Positions 36,242-46,567 of a DNA stretch of 64,000 nt are shown here, piece after piece. Numbering within the stretch: position 1 is the stretch's first letter; every line of letters starts with the position of its first letter. Under the pieces are notes generated by a model. That model ran no database searches. It had not been told where the DNA came from and was given only the letters and a program-made list of their open reading frames with translations. Both the position numbers and the translations under genes were made by a program. Source of the stretch: a bacterium (lineage in GTDB: Bacteria; Electryoneota; Electryoneia; Electryoneales; Electryoneaceae); NCBI GenBank assembly GCA_020444425.1, contig JAHLLB010000019.1:19785-83784 (forward strand), given 5' to 3'.

Positions 36242-38025
36242 ATGAGCCCCGCAGACCACAAAGCAACTTCGGAGATCGCGCCACGCAGCCGAATCGGTAC
36301 GCGCCTGTTTCTCGTCGGCGGTGTGTTGGTGTTGCTGACCGGCCTGGTCGTGGCGCTGGTTGGTGCAACCATCGCACGGCAGAGTGTGCTGGCGGAAGCG
36401 GAACGGCGGGTGCTGGCGCTTGTGGAGCAGCGTGAAGCGCACCTGCAGGACTGGCTCGGGGCATATTTCGACACTGCGGAACGGTTGGTACTGACCCTTT
36501 ACCCGGGCATGATCGAGAATAACTCGGAATATCACGACGTCCTTTTCAGCCTGCCCGGATTGATTCATTCGACATTGCTCGCCGATGATGGGAATCCTCA
36601 TCCGGGCGACCCGATCGCGGGTTGGCAGCCGGATGAAACTGCGGTCAAGGCTGCGGCGTTGTCGCGGGAACCGTCCTTCGGACCCCTGCACCGGCAGGCG
36701 GACGGAACCCCGGTCTTCGATGTGGTCCTCCCCGCCCGGATCAACAGCAAGGGTGATTCCGCGCTGATTGCGTTGCGTCTGAACAGCCGCGTCGTGCTCG
36801 ACCCGATTCTGACGGATACCTCGGGGTTGGGTTCACGGGGAGAACTGTTCCTGCTCGACCGTGACATGCGGATGCTGACCCCGTCCCGGTTCCATTCCCA
36901 TCCTGAACCGTTAATGCACAGAATGGACATTCCCCCGGCCCGTGCGGCGCTGGACTCGTCGTCAGGGTCGATGGAATACACCAGTTATCTCGGCGATCCG
37001 GTGGTCGGCGGGTATGTTTACATGCCTCGCCAGCGCTGGATTCTGGTTGGTGAGCTGGATGTCCGGGAGGCGCTCGCGCCGGTGAAGCGGATTTACGTAC
37101 AAACCGCTATCATCCTTGGCCTGTCGCTGCTTGTGTTTGTGGTTATTACCCTGTTTCTCGCCCGTACCTGGGCGAGGCCGATTGTGCGTCTGACCCGCGC
37201 CAGCGAGCAGGTGGCGTCCGGCAATTACGATGTCACGGTTGCGCCGCCGCGTCAGCAGGACGAGCTCCACCAGCTCACCGACTCGTTCAACCGGATGACG
37301 GAGGCCCTGCTGGCCGGCCGGAAGGAGCTGGCAGTTGCACAACGACGGCTGGTGCAGCAGTCCACCATGGCTGCGATCGGGCAGTTGGCATCGTCCATCG
37401 TTCACGAGATGCGCAACCCGTTGTCGTCGATTAAAATGAACCTGCGTCTGCTGGAACGGCAGGCCGGGTCAGATCCGCAGATCCGTGAACACTTTGATCT
37501 CGCAAACCAGGAAGCGGGCCGGCTGGAAACGATGCTCGGCGAATTGCTCGACTACAGCAAGCCCGTGCAGCCGGATCTGCAGCCTGTCAATGTGAATGAG
37601 GTTCTACAGGCGGTTGCCGGCGATCTGGCGAGCCGGTTGGAAACAGCGTCCATTGACATGCAGCTTGATCTCGCCGATCCGCCGCCTGTTGCCCATACTG
37701 ATCACGAGCTTTTACGGCGCAGCATCGAAAACCTGCTGCGGAATGCGTTGGAATCCCTGCGTGATTCGGGAACGATCCGGCTGGTGTCTCGTGCTGACGA
37801 CAGTGGCACGGTGCAATTGACCGTCCAGGATAACGGAGTCGGGATGAGCGAGAGGGTACAAGAACGCTTGTTCGACCCGTTCTTCACCACTCGAGACGAC
37901 GGCACGGGGCTGGGCATGGCAAATGTGAAACGGTTCATTGACTTGCTTGATGGTCGTATTCAGATCGACAGTGTCGAGGGCGAGGGAACAACCGTCACAC
38001 TCACACTTCCGGGGGAGCCTTCCTG

Positions 38026-38026
<1 letters not shown>
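36242..38026 (+). CDS. Sensor histidine kinase, ZraS/NtrB-like
   Basis: 594-residue membrane kinase: helix 1 (LFLVGGVLVLLTGLVVALVG), periplasmic Cache-like sensor domain (about 45-285), helix 2 near 290-310, HAMP linker (ARPIVRLTRASEQVASGNYDV), HisKA with His near 386 (SSIVHEMRNPLSSIKMNL) and HATPase domain (N box LLRNALESL, DNGVGM, GTGLGMANV). The last base of its stop is the first base of the downstream regulator's ATG. With that NtrC-type regulator it forms a pair like ZraSR, which senses periplasmic metal and activates sigma-54 promoters. The metal sensed is not known. Confidence 0.9.
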
Positions 38027-39369
<1,343 letters not shown>

Positions 39370-39676
39370 GTTCGGCCGACAGCGAATCATCCTGCCCCAC
39401 CCTGGCTCATCAAGTACCATCAGTTCTCCCGCTCAGGGCCAGTTGGATTGCCGTTTGCCACAGATACGTCTGCAGAAGATTCTCAGGTTGGATGTGTGTT
39501 TGCGCCTTGCAGATCACCCAGGGGAACCGGAGGCACGAACCCTGATGATTTTTCGACTTCTTGAGCCATTCTGCACAATCTCTGCACCCCGCCGCCTATA
39601 TTCCAGCTGACCCTGAAACAATGGCATGAGTGCGTCTGCCACCTGCATCTGAAAACCAAACTGTCGGAGATGACAC
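39370..39676 (+). other. Intergenic stretch
   Basis: 307 bases between the regulator and the beta-propeller protein. Two loose GG-N10-GC sites (39444-39459, with a good TTGC half but poor -24; and 39489-39504, weaker) are present more than 170 bases from the next gene. Nothing else stands out. Confidence 0.4.
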
Positions 39677-42600
39677 ATGCGCTCGTTCACGCATCCCGTA
39701 CCCACGTTCTTCCTTGCCTCGGCACTGCTGCTGCTGATCTGGATTGTGCCGCAACCCTCGGAACGAGCCCCCTATCTGATGACCCCGGCGCTGAAGCAGG
39801 ACTTGAAAGCCGAGCTGCGTGGCCCGGTCAAGGAACCGAACGACTGGTTCATGGCGCAGCGAGTCGGCCCGGATGGCACGTTGAACATGGACGCCGTCCG
39901 CGCGGGGCGTGATCGCGCCAACGTGATGCGGCAGCAGGTTTCGCCGCTGGAGGAAACGTGGCTGTTTGAAGGTCCGACGAACATCGGCGGTCGCATCACG
40001 GCGCTCGCGGTGCACCCATCCAACCCGAGCATCGTGTACGCTGGTGGAGCAATCGGCGGCGTGTTCAAGTCCTACGACTACGGGATGAACTTCACACCGA
40101 TCTTCGAGGAAGACTACGCCCAGTCGGCCGGTGCGCTGGCGATGGACCCGAACGATCCGGACCGGATCTGGTTTGGCACCGGAGAAGCGAACGCTTCCGG
40201 CGACAGCTATCCCGGCGTCGGCATTTACCTGACCGAAGATGCCGGTGTCAGCTGGACGTACAAGGGCCTGCCGGAATCGTATCACATCGGCCGAATTGTC
40301 GTGGATCCGACCGACAGCGACCGGGTCTTTGTCGCAGTTGCGGGAAAGCTGTTCGGGACGAACACCGAGCGTGGCGTGTACCGCACGGAAAACGGCGGGG
40401 ACACCTGGGAGCTGGTCCATTACATCAACGAGACGACCGGCTGCATCGACATCGAGATCAACGAACTGAACCCGGCTATCGTGTATGCGGTGATGTGGGA
40501 ACGGTACCGCACGCCCTCAACGCGTGAAGTCGCGGGTGATGACAGCGGTGTTTGGCGCAGCACGGACGGCGGCGACACATGGCAGCAGTTGACCAACGGC
40601 CTCCCGAACAACGATCCGAATCTCGGCCGTGGCGCGCTCGCCATCTCGCCGGACAACCCGGACCGTCTCTATCTCTTCCATTCGGGGACACCGTATCCTG
40701 GCTCCAGCAGCACGCCGTACTACGGCAGCTGGCGCAGCGACAATGGCGGCGACACGTGGACCAGCATCGACATCGGTAACTATGACGACAACCTGTACTC
40801 GACCTTCGGCTGGTATTTTGGCGAAAGCATTGTCGAACCGGGCAATCCGGACGTGATCTACGTCGCCGGTGTTGAAGTGATTCGCAGCTTGAACGGCGGT
40901 GCTTCCTGGTCGACGGAGTTTGACGACTCGCACGTCGACCATCACGCGTTCTACATCGATCCGAACAATCCGTCGCACGTGACGTCCGGTCACGACGGCG
41001 GGTTGAACCGTTCCACGAATCGCGGGAGCACGTCCACCGTGTTTAACTCCCTCGGCGCGACGCAGTTCTATGCCATCTGCCATGATCCGTCGCACCCGGA
41101 GCGGCTGTACGGCGGCACGCAGGACAATGGCACGATGCGAACGGTCAACGGCGGAACCGGTGACTGGGATCGCATTTACGGCGGGGATGGGTTCTACTGC
41201 CGTGTCGATCCGCGTGATAATGGCTACGTATACGCGGAATGGCAAAACGGGAACATGGTTCGTTCCACCAACGGCGGATCGTCATTCTACGGCATTTCCG
41301 GCTGGTGGGGCGACCGTTGCAACTGGATGTCGCCGTACTGCTTCGACCCGTTCGATTACGACCGGCTCTATTTCGGGTCGTACCGCGTTTACCGCACAAA
41401 CAACAACGGGAACGACTGGAGCACAATTTCGGGCGATTTGACCGACGGCGACGACCCCGGTTCACTGACCTACGGCACCATCACCACCATCGACGCCAGC
41501 GCGGTGCAGCCGAACTACATCGTGGTCGGCACGGATGACGCGAATGTCTGGGTGACACAGAACGGTGGTTCCAACTGGACCCGGATCGACAGCGCGCTGC
41601 CGGAGATGTGGGTCAGCCGTGTGGCCTTCCACCCGACGGAAGCGAACACGATCTTCTGCACCTTCTCCGGGCACCGTGTCAGCGACCCGACGCCGCATGT
41701 GTACCGCAGTGACGACTTGGGCGCGAACTGGTATTCGGTTTCCGGCACCGGCGCCGGCGAGCTTCCGGAAGGCCCGGTCAACGATATCATCGTCGATCCG
41801 GACGATCCGAGCCGCTTCTACGTCGCCACCGACTTCGGCGTCTTCTTCAGCACCAACGAAGGCGACACCTGGGCCGCCCTCGGCCAGGGCTTGCCGATGT
41901 CCGCCGTATTCGATATTGAGTTCATCGCCAGCGAACGCCGCCTGGTTGCCGGCACACACGGCCGCTCGATGTACAGCATCGCGCTGGGGAATCCCGCGCC
42001 GGTCACGTTGAGCGTCACCCCGACCTCGTCAACCACGATCCCGGCCGCGGGCGGAACGCTGGTTTACACCGTTTCATTGCAGAGTTCGCTCGCGCAGAGC
42101 TACCCGGGCGTCGACTTCTGGACCAGTGTCGAACTGCAGAACGGTAACGAGGTTGGACCGCTTTTCCACCAGGTGTTCACGATGACGCCGTTCTTCAACG
42201 CGAATGTGACCGGCCTGACGCAGGATGTCCCGAGCAACGCCCCGGCCGGAACGCACGAGTTCCGAGTCCACATCGGCCTGAATGTCAACAACCCGTTGTT
42301 CACCGATAGCTTCAGCTTCACCAAGCTGAGCAACAGTGTGGATGGCGCCGGGACGGTGTCCCGCGACTGGCCCGCAGGTGGCGGCAGCTGGATCGCTGAT
42401 GAGGCGGCCGATGCCGCGGTGCCGACCGGTTTTGTCATGCACGAAGCGTACCCGAACCCGTTCAACGCGATGGCCACGCTACGTGTCTCGCTGCCGGAAG
42501 CGTCCGATCTGACTGTTACTGTGGTCAACACACTCGGCCAGACGGTCGCACGGCTGGTGGATGGCTACACCTCCGCCGGGACACATGAGCTGGCGTTCGA

Positions 42601-42691
42601 CGCGACAAACCTCGCCAGCGGTGCGTATTTCATCCACGCGTCTGTCCCCGGCCAGCTCAACCAGACGCAGAAGGTGATGCTGGTCAGGTAA
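39677..42691 (+). CDS. Secreted BNR/sortilin-type beta-propeller protein with type IX sorting domain
   Basis: 1004 residues. N-terminal signal (FFLASALLLLIWIV), then many Asp-box/BNR-type repeats (for example YRTENGGDTWE, WRSTDGGDTWQ, YRTNNNGNDWS, VTQNGGSNWTR, FSTNEGDTWAA), the pattern of sortilin/VPS10-like beta-propellers. After about residue 770 come Ig-like segments and a C-terminal YPNPFN sorting domain (AYPNPFNAMATLRVSLPE ... GAYFIHA). It is expected to be secreted and attached to the surface; ligand or enzymatic activity cannot be inferred. A terminator follows at 42734. Confidence 0.85.
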   Translation: MRSFTHPVPTFFLASALLLLIWIVPQPSERAPYLMTPALKQDLKAELRGPVKEPNDWFMAQRVGPDGTLNMDAVRAGRDRANVMRQQVSPLEETWLFEGPTNIGGRITALAVHPSNPSIVYAGGAIGGVFKSYDYGMNFTPIFEEDYAQSAGALAMDPNDPDRIWFGTGEANASGDSYPGVGIYLTEDAGVSWTYKGLPESYHIGRIVVDPTDSDRVFVAVAGKLFGTNTERGVYRTENGGDTWELVHYINETTGCIDIEINELNPAIVYAVMWERYRTPSTREVAGDDSGVWRSTDGGDTWQQLTNGLPNNDPNLGRGALAISPDNPDRLYLFHSGTPYPGSSSTPYYGSWRSDNGGDTWTSIDIGNYDDNLYSTFGWYFGESIVEPGNPDVIYVAGVEVIRSLNGGASWSTEFDDSHVDHHAFYIDPNNPSHVTSGHDGGLNRSTNRGSTSTVFNSLGATQFYAICHDPSHPERLYGGTQDNGTMRTVNGGTGDWDRIYGGDGFYCRVDPRDNGYVYAEWQNGNMVRSTNGGSSFYGISGWWGDRCNWMSPYCFDPFDYDRLYFGSYRVYRTNNNGNDWSTISGDLTDGDDPGSLTYGTITTIDASAVQPNYIVVGTDDANVWVTQNGGSNWTRIDSALPEMWVSRVAFHPTEANTIFCTFSGHRVSDPTPHVYRSDDLGANWYSVSGTGAGELPEGPVNDIIVDPDDPSRFYVATDFGVFFSTNEGDTWAALGQGLPMSAVFDIEFIASERRLVAGTHGRSMYSIALGNPAPVTLSVTPTSSTTIPAAGGTLVYTVSLQSSLAQSYPGVDFWTSVELQNGNEVGPLFHQVFTMTPFFNANVTGLTQDVPSNAPAGTHEFRVHIGLNVNNPLFTDSFSFTKLSNSVDGAGTVSRDWPAGGGSWIADEAADAAVPTGFVMHEAYPNPFNAMATLRVSLPEASDLTVTVVNTLGQTVARLVDGYTSAGTHELAFDATNLASGAYFIHASVPGQLNQTQKVMLVR

Positions 42692-42733
42692 GGACAGTGG
42701 TCAGTACTCAGTGCTCAGTAGTCAGTGAAACAC

Positions 42734-42763
42734 AACCCGGCATCAACGGATGCCGGGTTTCAG
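42734..42763 (+). terminator. Rho-independent terminator after the beta-propeller gene
   Basis: Perfect 11-bp stem (42734-42744 with 42749-42759), loop AACG, then TTTC. A near copy of the same hairpin occurs at 42956-42985. Confidence 0.8.
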
Positions 42764-42792
42764 ATCGTTGACAAACCCCGGATTGCCAGGGG

Positions 42793-42906
42793 TGTCATTC
42801 TGAGCGAAGCGAAGAAGGTCCAGCTTTTCTGAAAACCAATAGTTGTAACCCATTGATCATCTGGATCTTCTTCACTTCTCTTCGTTCCGTTCAGAATGAC
42901 GCGACA
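42793..42906. repeat. Palindromic intergenic repeat (MITE/REP-like)
   Basis: The left arm 42793-42823 (containing GTCATTCTGAGCGAAGCG) is repeated in inverted form at 42861-42906, with about ten extra bases in the right arm. The motif TCATTCTGAGCGAAGCGAAG is a dispersed intergenic repeat that I recall from many uncultivated bacterial genomes. It is non-coding and placed between two terminator-like hairpins. Confidence 0.65.
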
Positions 42907-42955
42907 GCCGAATTTTCCTTGAATCCCGAACGTTGCCACTTTGTCAGCAGTCTGC

Positions 42956-42985
42956 AACCCGGCGTCAGGGGACGCCGGGTTTCTT
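42956..42985 (+). terminator. Second copy of the terminator hairpin
   Basis: Stem 42956-42966 with 42971-42981, loop AGGG, then TTCTTC. It differs from the hairpin at 42734 at one base pair and the loop, so the two flank the palindromic repeat as a duplicated unit. Confidence 0.65.
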
Positions 42986-43069
42986 CATGCAAACGAGCTC
43001 AGAACGTGCTGCGAGTCGGTGTGAGCACGGTGAGTACGAGCCATGCGAGGTTTACAATGGACGGTGTGC

Positions 43070-44377
43070 TCAGTCGAGCTGGTAGGCGACGAGTTTCCTC
43101 CACAGCGTGGTACGGTGCATGCCGAGGTCGCGTGCGGCTTGGGTGCGGTTGCCGTGGTGACGGCTGAGCGCTTCCACGATCTCGTCCTTCTCGTGCCTCG
43201 GATTCGGCTGATGGGTGATGTCGGCGTTGACGTTGCTGGTGATATGACCCGGGAGGTGATTGGGTTGGATCACGCTGCCGTGGCACATGACAAATGCGTG
43301 TTCGATGGCGTTTTCCAGTTCGCGCACATTGCCGGGGAAATCATAGCGCCGTAGCAGTGCCAGCACCTCCGGCGACACCGATTCGATCGGTTTGCGGATC
43401 TTTTTCTTCACCTTGCGGATGAAGTAGTCGACCAGCAAAGGAATGTCTTCGGGACGGTCGGACAGCGGCGGAATGTAGATGTTGACGACATTCAACCGGA
43501 AGTAGAGATCCTGCCGGAACTCACGCCTTTCAATCGCTTCCTGCAAATCAACGTTGGTCGAGGCGATGATGCGTGCGTCGGTGCGCATGGTTCGGGTGGA
43601 ACCGAGCGGACGGTACTCGCCGTTGTTCAGCACACGCAGCAGCTTGGATTGCAGCTGCACGTCCATCTCGCCAATTTCGTCGAGAAGTAGCGTGCCGCCA
43701 TTGGCAAGGCAGAACATGCCCGGCTTGTCGCGCTTGGCGTCGGTGAATGCGCCTTTTTCGTAGCCGAACAGTTCGGACTCGAGCAATGTTGCCGGCAACG
43801 CACCGCAATTGATGCGGATGTACGACCCGTACTTGCGTGGGCTGAGCGAATGGATCGCCTGCGCGAAGAGTTCCTTACCGGACCCGCTCGGACCTTCAAT
43901 GAGCACATTGCATTCGGCGGTGGCAACGTCAGGCAGCAGGTTGATCAGCTCCTGCATGCGTGCGTTTACACTGACGATGTTGTCCAGCGTGGTGGCGTGA
44001 TGGACACGGTTGCGCAGATTTTCGATGGTCGACAGATCCTGGAAGAATTCCACCGCGCCGACGACGGTTTCCTTCTGGTCGCGCAGCAGGGTCGTCGAGA
44101 CGGTAATAGGTACCTCGCAGCCGTCCTTGGTGATGATCGTGACGCGCACATTTTCGACCGTTTCCTGGCTCTTCAGCGTGTCTTTCAGCGCGCAGCGCTT
44201 GTGGCACACCTCGGTGCGGAAAACGTCAAAGCAGTGCCGTCCTACCGCCTCGTCACTGCTGAAGCCGGTGATGCTTTCGGCAGCCTTGTTGAACGAGGTG
44301 ATGATGCAGTGCTTGTTGACCGTGAACACACCGTCACGGATGCTTTCGAAAATGATTTTGCTGAGGCTTTCGTCCAT
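43070..44377 (-). CDS. Sigma-54-dependent activator, PAS-AAA+-Fis (second copy)
   Basis: 435 residues, same plan as the activators at 16849 and 56674: PAS domain with a cysteine cluster (RTEVCHKRCALKDTL), AAA+ domain with Walker A GPSGSGKE, loop GAFTDA, Walker B LLLDEIGE, and a Fis helix-turn-helix (RTQAARDLGMHRTTLWRKL). It is the last gene of a minus-strand unit led by the NifX-DUF1847 gene, whose promoter is itself sigma-54-like, so positive autoregulation is plausible. It probably also acts on the divergent redox-complex promoter at 46511. Confidence 0.87.
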   Translation of the reverse strand: MDESLSKIIFESIRDGVFTVNKHCIITSFNKAAESITGFSSDEAVGRHCFDVFRTEVCHKRCALKDTLKSQETVENVRVTIITKDGCEVPITVSTTLLRDQKETVVGAVEFFQDLSTIENLRNRVHHATTLDNIVSVNARMQELINLLPDVATAECNVLIEGPSGSGKELFAQAIHSLSPRKYGSYIRINCGALPATLLESELFGYEKGAFTDAKRDKPGMFCLANGGTLLLDEIGEMDVQLQSKLLRVLNNGEYRPLGSTRTMRTDARIIASTNVDLQEAIERREFRQDLYFRLNVVNIYIPPLSDRPEDIPLLVDYFIRKVKKKIRKPIESVSPEVLALLRRYDFPGNVRELENAIEHAFVMCHGSVIQPNHLPGHITSNVNADITHQPNPRHEKDEIVEALSRHHGNRTQAARDLGMHRTTLWRKLVAYQLD

Positions 44378-44500
44378 CTTGCCATCATGTTTCGGGGGGC
44401 ACTTCTATCATCAGAGATCGGGGGGAGATAGTCTATTCCAAATGTACGGCTGAATTCGCCGGAAAAGGCACCGATCTCCCCTTGTAATCTGAAATCCAGG

Positions 44501-45058
44501 TCAAATGCTGCCTGCCATCATGATCAACGCAAGCGCCGTCGCCAGGATCTCTTGCGCCCCGACAAAGTCGGCGATCCTGTTCGCCAGGCCGGCCTGGTTG
44601 TTCAACCGGATCTGATCGGGTGTATCTGGTCCGACCACTGCCACCGGCGACACAAAGTTCTTCGCGAATTCCTCTATCGGTTTGCCGCCGAACATTGCGT
44701 TCCGTTTCGGGTACGGCAGCACCAGAAGTTCGAATTCCCGGCGCATCAGGCAGTGATGCAGCTCGGTCCATTCGTTGCTTTCGCAGACCCGGAATCCGGC
44801 TTTGAGGTGATCGCCGAGACGTTCGTCGTAGTAAAAGCGCAGGTTACGCTCCATCTCGATCGACATCGCGTCCCGTTGATCCTTCGGCATCGCCATCGGG
44901 GAATCAGCGGAGGGGTCGAACGGGTCCGCGAGAAAGTGGAAGATGTTCAGCTGCAGGTTGTGCTTGCGTGCAAGCCCGAGGGCGAAGTCAAACGCCCAGT
45001 CTCCCGCTTCCGAATAGTTGGCGCATAGCCCGATGGACTTCATCGACACCATCGTCAT
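44501..45058 (-). CDS. Universal-stress-protein-like protein
   Basis: 185 residues with a Rossmann-like start (MKSIGLCANYSEAGDWAFDFALGLARKHNLQLNIFHFL) and a USP-like end (ELLVLPYPKRN ... SPVAVVGPD) followed by a hydrophobic C-terminus (ILATALALIMMAGSI). The full nucleotide-binding GxxGxxG signature of ATP-binding USPs is not seen. Its ATG overlaps the stop of the NifX-DUF1847 gene (ATGA); an internal ATG 15 bases later is an equally good start. Function within this redox cluster is unknown. Confidence 0.65.
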   Translation of the reverse strand: MTMVSMKSIGLCANYSEAGDWAFDFALGLARKHNLQLNIFHFLADPFDPSADSPMAMPKDQRDAMSIEMERNLRFYYDERLGDHLKAGFRVCESNEWTELHHCLMRREFELLVLPYPKRNAMFGGKPIEEFAKNFVSPVAVVGPDTPDQIRLNNQAGLANRIADFVGAQEILATALALIMMAGSI

Positions 45059-46107
45059 GAGTCTGCCCTTCCTGTGTCGCCGACGTGGTCCATGGACTCA
45101 CGTTCGACGATTGCCTGGTGGTTTCGTAGGTCAGTTTGCGGTGAAGCCAGAGTTTGCGCCGCTTCCCGCAGGTATCGTTCCGAATAGACCGCGCCGATGG
45201 GGTTGTTCGCGAGGGCGCGATCCTTTGCGAACAGGGTGGTCACCGGTGCATCGCTGGCACGCGTGAAGACACAGTCCGCGCCAACGCACAAGCCGACGAT
45301 CACATTCATGTCGGTGCCCAGTTTGTTCAGCAGTTCAGCCTGGGCAAGGGGGTTGCAACGGGTAGACGGGTCCGGCATGTCGGCGTTGAACGTGTGGCCG
45401 TTGCCGGGCACGTGCAGCTTGCAACACACGGCGTGTACTTCGAAGAATCGCTTGAACACACCCGCCAGCACCCGCGCCGGCTGGTACAAATCGCTGCAGT
45501 AGGCGATGCCGATGGTGCGGTAGCCCATTTCGAGACCGAAGTAGATCAGTTCGGACAAGCGGCAGAGGCGGCGTTCGTCCTCACAATTCAGGTCACGCGC
45601 GACCTCGAGCATGATGCGGTCGTCCCGGTCGCCGAGCAGAATGCCGGAGGCCTGCAGTACGCATCCCCGGCCCTCGAGACAGGTCATGTTGTCGCAGGTG
45701 AGGCAGTCGGTTGTCGCGGACATGATGGGGGCCGGGCTGGACTCCGGCGTGATTGGTGCTGTAGACGCAGCGGTCTCCGGCGTTGCTTCGCTTTTTTCTT
45801 CCAGGCCGATCCGTCCCGATGACACGCCGAGCAGCACGTCCTCAACCGTCCCCGCCACGTTCGGCACCACGGCTTCCAGCAGCGGATCGACAGCTGAGCG
45901 GTCCGTATGGTTGATGCCACCGCAGACCAGTGTATCGACCTTGCGGTTGCGGAGCACGTCCTCGAGGTCAAGCAGGCTGTCAATGCTGCGCCGGATTCGT
46001 TCCTGTTCGACTATGCGGCCGCGCGTCAGCGTGCAGAGCAACACGCTGTCCGCGTGCGTGCAACGCGGCGCCACTCGATCGCCAAACAGGGGTACACAAA
46101 TACGCAT
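45055..46107 (-). CDS. NifX-like domain fused to DUF1847 metal-binding domain
   Basis: 350 residues. Residues 1-105 are a NifX/ORP-like domain (MRICVPLFGDRVAPRCTHADSVLL ... VDTLVCGGINH). After an Ala/Pro/Glu linker comes a cysteine-rich DUF1847 domain (CLTCDNMTCLEGRGC; then IGIAYCSDLYQPARVLAG, VHAVCCKLHVPGNG, CNPLAQAELLNKLGTDMNVIVGLCVGADCVFT, APVTTLFAKDRALANNPIGAVY). DUF1847 is found mainly in anaerobes with no assigned activity. The start has GGAGG upstream, and a sigma-54-like promoter ends about 20 bases further up. Confidence 0.82.
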   Translation of the reverse strand: MRICVPLFGDRVAPRCTHADSVLLCTLTRGRIVEQERIRRSIDSLLDLEDVLRNRKVDTLVCGGINHTDRSAVDPLLEAVVPNVAGTVEDVLLGVSSGRIGLEEKSEATPETAASTAPITPESSPAPIMSATTDCLTCDNMTCLEGRGCVLQASGILLGDRDDRIMLEVARDLNCEDERRLCRLSELIYFGLEMGYRTIGIAYCSDLYQPARVLAGVFKRFFEVHAVCCKLHVPGNGHTFNADMPDPSTRCNPLAQAELLNKLGTDMNVIVGLCVGADCVFTRASDAPVTTLFAKDRALANNPIGAVYSERYLREAAQTLASPQTDLRNHQAIVERESMDHVGDTGRADS

Positions 46108-46136
46108 GGATCGCCTCCGGTTTCATCGACGTAAAC

Positions 46137-46152
46137 GGCAAGCGATGTGCCG
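46137..46152 (-). promoter_or_regulatory. Sigma-54 promoter of the NifX-DUF1847 operon
   Basis: Read on the minus strand, CGGCACATCGCTTGCC matches GGCAC-N5-TTGC exactly with GG-N10-GC spacing. Predicted transcription start about 46126, 19 bases before the ATG at 46107, with a ribosome site between. Confidence 0.75.
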
Positions 46153-46327
46153 GATAGGAATCTCAGTCGTGCAACGGTCCCCCTTCGCCAGGCTGAACAC
46201 CCAGCCCCAAATCGTGCGGGGCGCTTGTGGCACGGGAGTTACGTGATTCCGGCCCGGGACATGAAACGGTCTCCCGTGTGGTGGGCAGTTGGTAAGTTGC
46301 AGGTGTCGCAGCTGTAGCGCGAAGCGT

Positions 46328-46362
46328 TGCAACACAACGATTCGCTGCAACACATGCAACAC
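46328..46362. repeat. Three direct repeats of TGCAACAC in a divergent control region
   Basis: TGCAACAC occurs at 46328-46335, 46346-46353 and 46355-46362, start-to-start spacing 18 and 9 bases. They lie 202 bases from one predicted sigma-54 start (46126, minus) and 175 from the other (46537, plus), where enhancer sites for the shared activator would be expected. Confidence 0.45.
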
Positions 46363-46510
46363 TTTTCGTCTGAAAACGGAAAGGCAGGAATGCGCAATCG
46401 AACCCAGCCGGGCGCAGGTACCTCGGCCTCTCCCCGCCGGTGAATCCGCAACGGTGACACGAGTTACAGTGTCCCCGTTTTCGAGTCGATTTTGCACCCC
46501 TCTTCTTGTT

Positions 46511-46526
46511 CGGCCCGCCCTTTGCT
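46511..46526 (+). promoter_or_regulatory. Candidate sigma-54 promoter of the redox-complex operon
   Basis: CGGCCCGCCCTTTGCT has GG-N10-GC spacing and a perfect -12 half (TTGCT); the -24 half differs from consensus at two bases. Predicted start about 46537, 31 bases before ATG 46568. Confidence 0.55.
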
Positions 46527-46567
46527 GACACCGGCAGCGACAACACTGCAACCCAATGGAGTTCTGC

